From positions 1 to 10,818 of the forward strand of contig USGZ01000027.1 of NCBI GenBank assembly GCA_900554265.1: a stretch of DNA of 10,818 bases, in the 5' to 3' direction. Made by a program: the position numbers and the translations under genes. Of the stretch, positions 1 through 5,546 are shown in pieces. Numbering within the stretch: position 1 is the first letter of the stretch; every line of letters begins with the position of its first letter. Source of the stretch: an uncultured Porphyromonadaceae bacterium. Lineage in GTDB: Bacteria > Bacteroidota > Bacteroidia > Bacteroidales > Muribaculaceae. The notes beneath the pieces were generated by a model, which saw only the letters and a list, made by a program, of their open reading frames with translations, was not told where the DNA came from and did no database searches.

Positions 1-18
1 CGGCCTTGCGTCGGTCCG

Positions 19-51
19 TTTTTCGTATATGGGCGATTTTTGCTAACTTTG
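19..51 (+). promoter_or_regulatory. Bacteroidetes-type promoter of the SDR/DUF115 pair
   Basis: A TAACTTTG box at 44-51 matches the Bacteroidetes -7 consensus TAnnTTTG. A T-rich stretch (19-23) sits about 20 bp upstream where the -33 TTTG box is expected, but it has no exact TTTG. Transcription would begin around 57-60, almost at the ATG at 62, so the mRNA would be leaderless or nearly so. Confidence 0.55.
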
Positions 52-61
52 CGGTGTGACT

Positions 62-805
62 ATGGAAAAGGAAATCAAATACATACTTTTCAGGGCTCCG
101 GGGCGCGAGTTCGTGAAGCCTTACGTCGAGCGCGAGCTGCCGGACTATGTCCTGGTGGCCGACGCTTCGGAACTGCCCGACGGCGCCAAGGCCGAGCTTG
201 CCGTGATGCTTTCGGGTTGCGAGGTCTACGATGCCGTCGAGGGCGAGAACCTCGACGAAAGCACGCCTCTGCGCCAGGATTCAGCCCTTGCCAGGGCCGA
301 GAAGGAATTCGCCGCCGAAGCCGCGCGCCTCTCACTGCCGACGGTGATTCTGCGCTGCGCCAATACCGTCGGCACCGGTATGACGGGTTTCCCGATGAGC
401 ATAGCCCGCAGCATCTACCGCGGGCTCTATTTCCATTTCAAGGACAACGACGCGCGGCTGAGTTGTGTTCACGCCAGCCAGGTTGCCGCGGCGCTACGCC
501 TGCTGATTGAGAAATGCACTCCCGAAAGCGGCACGCTGACCGTCAACATCACCGACGGCAGCGACACGACGCTCCACGACTTCGCCGAGGCCATCGTTGC
601 CCGCATGGGCAACAAGCGCATATCGACGCTGAGCACCTGGGGGCAGATATGGCTGGGGAAGCTTTTCTACGGCAAGGAACGCTACCGGCGCCTGACCTCT
701 ACCCTAACCTTCTCCGACGCCCTGCTGCGCTCGCTCACCGGCCCGGCCGGCGAGAGCATGGTCGACTATATGCGCAATCACGTCTACGACGAGGATAGCC
801 TCTGA
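62..805 (+). CDS. Degenerate extended-SDR (NAD-dependent epimerase/dehydratase-like) protein
   Basis: This 247-residue protein resembles the middle and C-terminal parts of extended short-chain dehydrogenases (WcaG/GalE-like sugar-nucleotide epimerases). The recognisable stretch is residues 73-107, where the pattern S-x-(9)-E-x(5)-LPTVILR-x(4)-VGTGM matches the strand after the catalytic helix, followed by an ARLSCVHASQVAAA segment like the usual 'hvdDva' region. Two expected features are missing: no GxxGxxG dinucleotide loop is seen at the N-terminus, and the catalytic YxxxK is replaced (LARAE at 76-80). It may therefore be a non-catalytic or atypical relative. The frame also opens with GTG at 56, but ATG at 62 fits the TAACTTTG promoter better. 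The next gene starts 3 bp after the stop, so the two are probably co-transcribed and translationally coupled. A role in surface glycan synthesis is inferred from that neighbour. Confidence 0.7.
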   Translation: MEKEIKYILFRAPGREFVKPYVERELPDYVLVADASELPDGAKAELAVMLSGCEVYDAVEGENLDESTPLRQDSALARAEKEFAAEAARLSLPTVILRCANTVGTGMTGFPMSIARSIYRGLYFHFKDNDARLSCVHASQVAAALRLLIEKCTPESGTLTVNITDGSDTTLHDFAEAIVARMGNKRISTLSTWGQIWLGKLFYGKERYRRLTSTLTFSDALLRSLTGPAGESMVDYMRNHVYDEDSL

Positions 806-808
806 ACC

Positions 809-1648
809 ATGTCCAGGACCTTTATCGACAATTGCTTCGACTCGCTGCGCGCGCTGGCTAAAATCGCGCTCCAGAGCCGCCGTTGCCGTCTGAAAAAAGC
901 CGCAGGCGACTCCGACACCCTGATAATCCTTGCCAACGGCCCGAGTCTCAACGATACAATCGCCGCCCACCTGACGCAGCTGCAAAAATCCGACACCTTA
1001 GCTGTCAACATGGCCGCCAACGCTCCGGTATTCAGGGAGCTGCAGCCGAACTACTACCTTCTTGCCGACCCCTACTTCTTCAGCGGCAAGGATGATGAGA
1101 ACCTGCGCAGCCTCTGGACCAACATCGCCGGCGCAAGCTGGCCGATGACTCTCTTCGTTCCCGCCAAAGACGCCGCCAAGGCTAAGGAAATTCTGAAAAA
1201 TAAGGGCGCGGCGAATATCACCCTACAAACTTTCAACGCCGTAGGCATCGAAGGCTTCCGCAGCCTGACGCACGCCGCATTCCGCCGCAGGATGGCCATG
1301 CCGCGTCCGCGCAACGTGCTCATTCCGTCGATTATGGTCGGCATATGGCTGGGCTATAAAAAAATCGTCCTCACCGGCGCCGACCACTCCTGGCTCGAGA
1401 CCCTTAGCGTGAACGACGACAACGAGGTAATCTCAGTTCAGAAACACTTCTACGCCGACAATTCGCGAGAACTGACGCGGGTACGCCACGAATACCGCAA
1501 CTATACCATCGACCAGATACTGGAAAGCATGGTCATAGCTTTCCGCAGCTATCATCAGATAGCCGCCTATGCCAGACGCGCCGGCGTGAGCATCCTCAAC
1601 GCAACCCCCGGCAGCTACATCGACGCCTTCCCCCGCACTAACCTTTAA
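809..1648 (+). CDS. DUF115/GT42-like protein, probable glycan biosynthesis enzyme
   Basis: This 279-residue protein has no signal peptide or membrane segment. Residues 37-47 (TLIILANGPSL) match the N-terminal strand and glycine loop shared by DUF115/MptE-like proteins and the GT42 sialyltransferase fold, whose nucleotide-binding loop reads GNGPSL. Residues 169-195 (NVLIPS, then GYKKIVLTGADHSW) match the second conserved block of these families, and the C-terminus has NATPGSYIDAFPR at 264-276. Such proteins are often found in LPS, capsule or flagellin-glycan loci, so a cytoplasmic glycosyltransferase-like role acting on a nucleotide-activated sugar is a reasonable guess, but the substrate cannot be read from the sequence. 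It follows the SDR-like gene by 3 bp. No good terminator is seen directly after the stop. A purely structural or pterin-related function remains possible. Confidence 0.65.
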   Translation: MSRTFIDNCFDSLRALAKIALQSRRCRLKKAAGDSDTLIILANGPSLNDTIAAHLTQLQKSDTLAVNMAANAPVFRELQPNYYLLADPYFFSGKDDENLRSLWTNIAGASWPMTLFVPAKDAAKAKEILKNKGAANITLQTFNAVGIEGFRSLTHAAFRRRMAMPRPRNVLIPSIMVGIWLGYKKIVLTGADHSWLETLSVNDDNEVISVQKHFYADNSRELTRVRHEYRNYTIDQILESMVIAFRSYHQIAAYARRAGVSILNATPGSYIDAFPRTNL

Positions 1649-1716
1649 TTATTAAAATCAGCCCTGGGTAATCCGGGAAATAATCTTGATTAATCGGGAA
1701 AATCTGCCAGCTATAT

Positions 1717-1746
1717 AAAAAGAAAAACCACTTCTCACGAAGCGGC
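1717..1746 (-). terminator. Intrinsic terminator of unit A
   Basis: Read on the minus strand, GCCGCTTC (1746-1739) pairs with GAAGTGGT (1734-1727), including two G-U wobbles, around a GTGA (GNRA) tetraloop. It is followed by TTTTCTTTTT. It could also stop transcription coming from the regulator gene at 2020-3075. Confidence 0.6.
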
Positions 1747-1890
1747 CGTCTTTCTTTATTCTAACACTAAATACCTAAAACCATTAAAAATCCTTATTCT
1801 TATTTCTTTGTCTTTGCTAATTATGCAGGCATTTACTTGCCTTAAGTAACCTTGAATCTTAGACCTGTATTATTTACAATTGCAAAGTTA
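1717..1890 (-). ncRNA. Possible small transcript with own -7 box and terminator (unit A)
   Basis: The gap between the DUF115-like gene and the first TPR/HTH regulator (1649-2019) holds no convincing ORF. On the minus strand a TAACTTTG -7 box lies at 1890-1883, although no TTTG box is seen at the right distance upstream, where the DNA is GC-rich (CCGGCCGG). About 130 bases downstream is a clear terminator. A transcript from about 1876 to 1717 would be roughly 160 nt and AT-rich, with stops in all frames. A small TTACTT/AAGTAA hairpin lies inside. It could instead be a readthrough 3' region of the regulator upstream. Confidence 0.35.
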
Positions 1891-2019
1891 GCGCCGATTG
1901 TCCGGCCGGGAGCCTCGATATAGTGCTTATATAAATAAATTAAGGTCTATACAAGTCAATATCTGCTGATTCAAAACAGCTTATATAATAGTTCTCCGCT
2001 CAAATATATAAACTCTTAT

Positions 2020-3075
2020 TTAATAAAAGTCGATGATATTTTGCAGGTTTTCTTCAAAATTCTCGCGGTCCAGAACGCGTCCCTTAAGGCGGTTGCGGTA
2101 GGTATAGACGGTATTGAGGCTCAGTCCGAGCAGAGAGGCGATATTAGAGCTCGAGCTTACTCCCAGGGAGATGAAAGCGGCGATTCGCAGCTCGGGAGTG
2201 AGCGTGCCTTCCGCAGCCGGGAAACGTTTGTCCGGCTGAAGCAGGCCGTTCAGACGGCTGACAAATTCGGGATAGGCCCGCAGAAAGCGCTCGTCGAATG
2301 CAGAGTAGAATCCTTCCATGACTTTGGAGCTATGCTTGCCGGAGTTTACCGTAGCATAGAGGTCCTTGCTCTGCCCTGCGGCGAGCTTACGTTCTACCAG
2401 GAGATTGAACTCCTTGAACTGTTCTACCGCGTGGATTGCAAGGCTGAACATGGCCTTCGCGGCCTCTCCGTGCGCCTGGGGAACTTCTTCTTTGATTACC
2501 TGCGCCTTACGGCAACCCCTGAGACGACGCGACAGAATCACCGCCGCCACGGCCGCTACCGCCAGAAGCACTCCAAGAACCGCGCTCACCCACTTGCCTG
2601 CGGTGCCTGAATTCTCATCGGACATCTGGTCGAGCCGCCGGTACCCGTCCGCAATAACACGCAGATTTTCAGGCGAAAGGTGGTCGGCATCGCGAAAGGC
2701 GATATCGAAGCATTCGCGGGCCTCGTCATACTTGTGCTGCTGGAGCCGCCACTCCCCTACTTCAACAAAGTACGCGGCATCGAAATTGCCGGACTCCACC
2801 ATGCTGCGCGCGTAAGAGGACAGAAAGCGCTCATACTTGTCGGTGCTCCTGCCCCTATAGTAGCGGCTCAGGAAGGCGCAGGCACTGTCGTACGCTCCGG
2901 TTCCGGGCGCGAGGCGCGTCAGGGCATTCTCCATAATCTGCGCCGCCAGGACGCTGTCGCCTCCGGCAGCAATGACAAAGGCCGAATCCACATCCAGGGA
3001 ATCGGGATTCTGCTGCGGTCTCGCCATGTGGCCGCAGAGAAGAACAAGGACTAATATCGCGAGTAGCCGTTTCAT
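2020..3075 (-). CDS. Membrane-spanning TPR/HTH regulator (DUF6377-like), paralogue of 5547-7097
   Basis: This 351-residue protein begins MKRLLAILVLVLL, a hydrophobic signal sequence. It has a helical TPR-like region (about 30-150), one membrane segment (about 162-182), a basic stop-transfer stretch (SRRLRGCRK), a coiled region, and a C-terminal helix-turn-helix (about 294-336) with SLNTVYTYRNRLK. This predicts a periplasmic sensor part and a cytoplasmic DNA-binding part on one chain. From about residue 224 onward it aligns clearly with the protein at 5547-7097: RKLAAGQ, a FY-x(3)-FD-x(2)-FL-x(2)-YP-x-FV pattern, LRI-x-AF-x(2)-LG, and SLNT-x-Y-x-YRNRLK. Its sensor half is much shorter (351 against 516 residues). 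The frame extends to a TTG at 3144, but that TTG is the -33 promoter element, so ATG at 3075 is the start. Ligand and targets are unknown. Confidence 0.8.
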   Translation of the reverse strand: MKRLLAILVLVLLCGHMARPQQNPDSLDVDSAFVIAAGGDSVLAAQIMENALTRLAPGTGAYDSACAFLSRYYRGRSTDKYERFLSSYARSMVESGNFDAAYFVEVGEWRLQQHKYDEARECFDIAFRDADHLSPENLRVIADGYRRLDQMSDENSGTAGKWVSAVLGVLLAVAAVAAVILSRRLRGCRKAQVIKEEVPQAHGEAAKAMFSLAIHAVEQFKEFNLLVERKLAAGQSKDLYATVNSGKHSSKVMEGFYSAFDERFLRAYPEFVSRLNGLLQPDKRFPAAEGTLTPELRIAAFISLGVSSSSNIASLLGLSLNTVYTYRNRLKGRVLDRENFEENLQNIIDFY

Positions 3076-3088
3076 AGTATAGCGCATA

Positions 3089-3106
3089 AAAACCAGGCCT
3101 GGTTTT
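3089..3106. promoter_or_regulatory. 18-bp perfect palindrome, likely operator
   Basis: AAAACCAGGCCTGGTTTT is a perfect 18-bp inverted repeat without a spacer. It sits between the predicted transcription start (about 3107) and the regulator's ATG at 3075, where a bound dimeric protein would block transcription. Autoregulation by the HTH protein it precedes is possible. As RNA it could also form a 7-bp hairpin with a GGCC loop. Confidence 0.55.
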
Positions 3107-3113
3107 CCGCCTG

Positions 3114-3144
3114 CAAAGATAGGAAATCGACGATATAAATGCAA
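3114..3144 (-). promoter_or_regulatory. Promoter of the first TPR/HTH regulator
   Basis: On the minus strand, TTG (3144-3142), a 20-bp spacer and TATCTTTG (3121-3114) match the Bacteroidetes promoter form. It decides the start codon of the gene below: transcription would begin near 3107, which excludes the upstream TTG at 3144 as a translation start. Confidence 0.75.
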
Positions 3145-3249
3145 GCTTTTTTATATTATCAATAATATTTTATAGTGCTTATCAAACTGAGCTATAGGAA
3201 TATTTACGTTATCACAATTTGTATTCCGGCCGGCCTGGCATAAATTGCA

Positions 3250-3280
3250 TTGACAAGGCCGCATGCAGTGCTTAATTTTG
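3250..3280 (+). promoter_or_regulatory. Promoter of intergenic RNA unit B
   Basis: TTG (3250-3252), a 20-bp spacer and TAATTTTG (3273-3280) match the Bacteroidetes consensus on the plus strand. The promoter is divergent from the regulator promoter at 3114-3144, with about 105 bp between their -33 boxes. That gap holds GGAATA/TATTCC and CCGGCCGG inverted repeats. Confidence 0.6.
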
Positions 3281-3286
3281 CAATCA

Positions 3287-3418
3287 GAAAGATTTACCGG
3301 GTATATAGGTAATAAGATAAGGCTAAAGATTGTTTTAGATTTGCGTCCGGCGCAACCCGAAAGCCGGCACACGATAACGAAGGCGTCACCCGCGAGGATG
3401 GCGCCTTCGTTATTGTAT
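3287..3418 (+). ncRNA. Predicted small RNA, about 130 nt (unit B)
   Basis: A plus-strand promoter (3250-3280) and a strong hairpin followed by T-rich DNA (3374-3420) frame about 130 bases with no usable start codon before the terminator. An internal hairpin CCGGC (around 3348) with GCCGG (around 3363) is visible. No protein gene lies on this strand nearby; the adjacent genes both run on the minus strand, so the hairpin would also lie just after the stop of the Crp-like gene. I do not recognise the RNA family. Confidence 0.45.
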
Positions 3419-3420
3419 TG
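3374..3420. terminator. Strong hairpin terminator shared by unit B and the Crp-like gene
   Basis: ATAACGAAGGCG (3374-3385) pairs perfectly with CGCCTTCGTTAT (3402-3413) around a 16-base loop. The T-rich tail (TTATTGTATT) is on the plus strand, so the best-matched direction is plus, ending unit B. On the minus strand it lies 10 bp after the Crp-like stop but lacks a T-tract. Confidence 0.65.
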
Positions 3421-3423
3421 TAA

Positions 3424-4122
3424 TCAGGATGGCTCGTATTCGCTGTTGCGTTCAAGCAGGGCAAGCATCTCGCGGCGGTCGACTATGTCGATCTGCTGAG
3501 GTGTATAGCGGATCAGACCCCGCTTTTCCATTTCCGCCGTGGCGGACTCGAACACGTTGCGTGGCACGGCGAAAAGATTGCAAAGGTCGCGGGTACGGCA
3601 TTTCATGGTTATTTCCGTGCTTCCCGGCTGCGTCAGGGCGATAATCCAGTAGGCGATACGCTCGTCGAGGCCTCCGTCCGTAAGGGCCAGAACCCCTTCG
3701 ACGCCTTTCTGCGCATTGACGCTTAGGGTATTGATATAGTTCAACAGGAAAATACTGTCCGTGTCCAGGATTTTGATATAGTCAGTCTTGGATATCTTCA
3801 GGATGCTGCATGGAGTCTTGGCCGTAACTGTGGCCGGGTAGCGGGTAATGCGGCCGAAGAGGAAATCAGGCGCAATCACCGAGGGTGCCTCGAGGGTCTG
3901 CTCTACGGAAAAGCGCCCCGAGCTGTTGACAATGGTGGCGCGCACGCTGCCGGCTATGACGAATGCGAGATGGCCGCAGTCCTCACCCGCTCGGATTATG
4001 GTCTCGCCCTCCGGATACTTAAGAAAATGGAACTTCGCCGACCCAACAACCTGAGCCAGCCGCGAGCGGGTGACCCCGCGGAAAAGTGGAAGATCCATCA
4101 ATAGTTCAAACATGCTTTGCAT
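3424..4122 (-). CDS. Crp/Fnr-family transcriptional regulator
   Basis: This 232-residue cytoplasmic protein has the Crp/Fnr layout. An N-terminal cyclic-nucleotide-binding-type beta roll (about 10-115) includes YPEGETIIRAGED at 36-48 and FVIAGSVRATIV at 54-65. A dimerisation helix follows (about 125-150), then a winged helix-turn-helix (about 176-206) with CRTRDLCNLFAVPRNVFESA and a wing (KRGLIRY). There is no cysteine cluster of the Fnr iron-sulfur type, and the cAMP-contacting Arg/Ser pair is not evident, so the ligand is unknown. The frame opens with TTG at 4134; ATG at 4122 is preferred. It begins 39 bp after the stop of the transporter gene on the same strand and is probably co-transcribed with it from the promoter at 5116-5147, though a local regulatory site is possible (4142-4156). 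Confidence 0.85.
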   Translation of the reverse strand: MQSMFELLMDLPLFRGVTRSRLAQVVGSAKFHFLKYPEGETIIRAGEDCGHLAFVIAGSVRATIVNSSGRFSVEQTLEAPSVIAPDFLFGRITRYPATVTAKTPCSILKISKTDYIKILDTDSIFLLNYINTLSVNAQKGVEGVLALTDGGLDERIAYWIIALTQPGSTEITMKCRTRDLCNLFAVPRNVFESATAEMEKRGLIRYTPQQIDIVDRREMLALLERNSEYEPS

Positions 4123-4141
4123 AACAGCGTCCAATCGGTGC

Positions 4142-4156
4142 GGAACGGGCGGTTCC
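4142..4156. promoter_or_regulatory. Short inverted repeat between transporter and Crp-like gene
   Basis: GGAAC, five bases (GGGCG), then GTTCC. It lies 20 bp upstream of the Crp-like ATG. It could be a small operator, or a hairpin in the mRNA that affects translation; chance is also possible for a 5-bp arm. Confidence 0.25.
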
Positions 4157-4161
4157 TGATA

Positions 4162-5088
4162 CTAAATACTAACCCGCCGGGAAGGCTTATGGTTCATTCT
4201 GCGGTAGATTTGCCATGAGTTGAAGCAGTTCTGCCAGATTACATATGCCGCGGGGCCTACACTGGTAATGCCGTCCAGGTATGTCATGGCCATCCAGATT
4301 GCCAGAATGGTATTCTTCTGCCCGAGCGACTGCCCGGCCGAAATGCGGTCGCCGTCAAGGCTTCCGAGCTTCTTGCCGACAAAGAACATGCAGCCGCAGA
4401 TCAATGCGGCCACAGCCGCCATGGCGCACATCACGGGCCAATATTCCGCCGGTTCGCGCATTACGAAACTTACGGAGCGGCCTACTACGATAATCAGCGA
4501 GCAGGACCAGAGATAGAACGATACCGGCGCCGCGGCCGCCAGGGCACGGTGGACGCGCGGAGCAGAAAAACGCAGCATCAGCGCCGCAAGCAGCGGAAGC
4601 ACAATCATCGGCGACACGCGCAGGGAGATATCCGTGAACTCGTCGAGAAAGGAAATGTCGGCCGTGGGATTCATCCAGGCGAAAAGACCGGGTGCGACGA
4701 GGGCCACGCCCAGATTGCTCAGCACCGAGAAGGCCGCCACTCTCGCGATATTGCCCCCGAGCATACCCGTTACTACCGGCGCGGCCGTAGCGACAGGGCA
4801 GAAGATGCAGATCATCGCCGAACAGGCCAGAGTCGCGTTGACAGGGCGCAGTAGCATATAGACAAGGACGGCTCCTCCAAGCTGGATGGCCAGCAGCCAC
4901 CACATCGTGCGCGAGAAGCGCAGCTGACGTGGCTCGATGCGGCAGAATGTAAGCAGCAGCATCGTGAATATGAGATAGGGAACGACCCAGGCGACCTTGT
5001 CGATAGCGGAATGGAAAAGAATACCGGCGAGAATCGCAACAGGCATCATCCACGGCTTCAACCGGGCCTGCAATACACTAAATTTCAT
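4162..5088 (-). CDS. BASS/SBF-family membrane transporter
   Basis: This 308-residue, very hydrophobic protein has about nine or ten membrane helices, the size and layout of the bile acid:sodium symporter (BASS/SBF) superfamily, which also includes ArsB/Acr3-like and YfeH-like proteins. Two family hallmarks are visible. One is a helix-breaking crossover segment at 97-113 (CPVATAAPVVTGMLGGN). The other is a second block at 252-260 (GQSLGQKNT) followed by the last helices. The substrate cannot be told from sequence; organic anions coupled to sodium are usual for the family. The C-terminus is short and basic. It has its own strong promoter at 5116-5147 and heads a likely two-gene operon with the Crp-like regulator, which suggests the regulator responds to something related to the transported compound. 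Confidence 0.8.
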   Translation of the reverse strand: MKFSVLQARLKPWMMPVAILAGILFHSAIDKVAWVVPYLIFTMLLLTFCRIEPRQLRFSRTMWWLLAIQLGGAVLVYMLLRPVNATLACSAMICIFCPVATAAPVVTGMLGGNIARVAAFSVLSNLGVALVAPGLFAWMNPTADISFLDEFTDISLRVSPMIVLPLLAALMLRFSAPRVHRALAAAAPVSFYLWSCSLIIVVGRSVSFVMREPAEYWPVMCAMAAVAALICGCMFFVGKKLGSLDGDRISAGQSLGQKNTILAIWMAMTYLDGITSVGPAAYVIWQNCFNSWQIYRRMNHKPSRRVSI

Positions 5089-5115
5089 AAAACAATCCTG
5101 TGTTCAAATCAAGCG

Positions 5116-5147
5116 CAAAGATACGAAATTCCGGAGTGCCCGCAAAA
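5116..5147 (-). promoter_or_regulatory. Promoter of the transporter/Crp operon
   Basis: On the minus strand TTTTG (5147-5143), 19 bp and TATCTTTG (5123-5116) give a full Bacteroidetes promoter. Transcription would begin near 5108, leaving about 20 nt before the ATG at 5088. The TTTTG box is also the tail of the terminator at 5151-5180. Confidence 0.75.
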
Positions 5148-5180
5148 CAAACAGAGCACCTTCTCACGAGGGTGCTCTGT
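5142..5180 (-). terminator. Intrinsic terminator of unit C
   Basis: ACAGAGCACC (5151-5160) and GGTGCTCTGT (5171-5180) form a perfect 10-bp stem around a 10-base loop. On the minus strand it is followed by TTTGTTTTG. The loop, read TCGTGAGAAG in part on the minus strand, resembles that of the terminator at 1727-1746. Confidence 0.75.
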
Positions 5181-5211
5181 CGCGTTTTAATTACTTAAAA
5201 CAATTACATAA

Positions 5212-5304
5212 CTAACATAAAACACATTTTCTTCTTCTGTCGAAATCTTCAGGGTATGTATAAGTTTTCCAGCCGCCATCCATTAGCTGGCGGTAGAAAA
5301 CCAT
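5212..5304 (-). CDS. Possible 30-residue peptide ending KCVLC
   Basis: Within unit C an ORF begins with ATG at 5304 and ends with TAG at 5212-5214. The peptide starts MVFYRQLMDGGW, has an aromatic middle (TYTYP) and ends DFDRRRKCVLC. A second in-frame ATG at 5283 would give 23 residues. There is no signal peptide or membrane segment. Both start codons lie in a hairpin: the first in its outer stem, the second in the apical loop. Against it: such short frames occur by chance, and a 47-codon frame overlaps on the other strand. I recognise no family. Confidence 0.3.
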   Translation of the reverse strand: MVFYRQLMDGGWKTYTYPEDFDRRRKCVLC

Positions 5305-5307
5305 ACC
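5253..5307. other. Long three-segment hairpin
   Basis: Three nested arms pair exactly on the plus strand. GGTATG (5253-5258) pairs with CATACC (5302-5307), GTTTTC (5264-5269) with GAAAAC (5296-5301), and CCGCCA (5273-5278) with TGGCGG (5288-5293). The arms are separated by small asymmetric bulges, and the apical loop has nine bases. The same fold forms on either strand. Confidence 0.8.
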
Positions 5308-5388
5308 GAAAAATTTCAGAATTCATTAAGTACTATCAATCTATACTAACCCTAAAACTGAATAATCGTGTAGTTCTCTTTTGCGGTA

Positions 5389-5420
5389 CAAAGTTATAAC
5401 CCCGGGGCACCCCTTTGCAA
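5389..5420 (-). promoter_or_regulatory. Promoter of unit C
   Basis: On the minus strand TTG (5420-5418), a 21-bp spacer and TAACTTTG (5396-5389). The spacer contains the palindrome CCCCGGGG (5400-5407). Predicted start is near 5381. Confidence 0.6.
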
Positions 5421-5495
5421 TACTTTTTAAGGAGAATATAAACACGCGCTTAGCGCATTAAATCAGGAGCGATTGATTACCAGGATATTAAGTTT

Positions 5496-5544
5496 CTCGC
5501 CAGCCAAGGACGATATAAGTATCCATCTGACAGCACCTGGCGAG
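5496..5544. repeat. Inverted repeat after the second TPR/HTH regulator
   Basis: CTCGCCAG (5496-5503) and CTGGCGAG (5537-5544) form an 8-bp stem just after the regulator's stop codon, enclosing 33 bases with a small GATA/TATC stem. No T-tract follows on the minus strand, so it is more likely an mRNA 3'-end structure than a standard terminator. Confidence 0.4.
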
Positions 5545-5546
5545 CC

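Larger units (their letters stand above)
5151..5388 (-). ncRNA. Predicted structured transcript, about 235 nt (unit C)
   Basis: The 458-bp gap between the second TPR/HTH regulator and the transporter contains a complete minus-strand unit: promoter (5389-5420), a long hairpin (5253-5307) and a strong terminator (5142-5180). The transcript would be about 230 nt. It may be a non-coding RNA or a short mRNA, as it contains a 30-codon ORF (5212-5304). It starts about 130 bp after the regulator's stop. It does not look like SRP RNA, tmRNA or RNase P RNA, none of whose conserved cores I can find. Confidence 0.5.

Noticed and set aside
3076..3144. Upstream extension of the first TPR/HTH regulator to the TTG at 3144
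   Set aside because: That TTG is the -33 promoter element and the extension would cover the -7 box and palindrome; the signal sequence begins at the ATG at 3075.
3151..3372. 73-codon minus-strand frame starting M-C-R-L
   Set aside because: It lies opposite the unit B RNA, overlaps two promoters and has AT-rich, motif-free sequence with no promoter of its own.
5256..5399. 47-codon plus-strand frame beginning MYKFSSRHPLAGG
   Set aside because: No plus-strand promoter precedes it, it runs into the unit C promoter from the wrong side, and it is antisense to the hairpin unit. It does lower confidence in the 30-codon ORF on the other strand.
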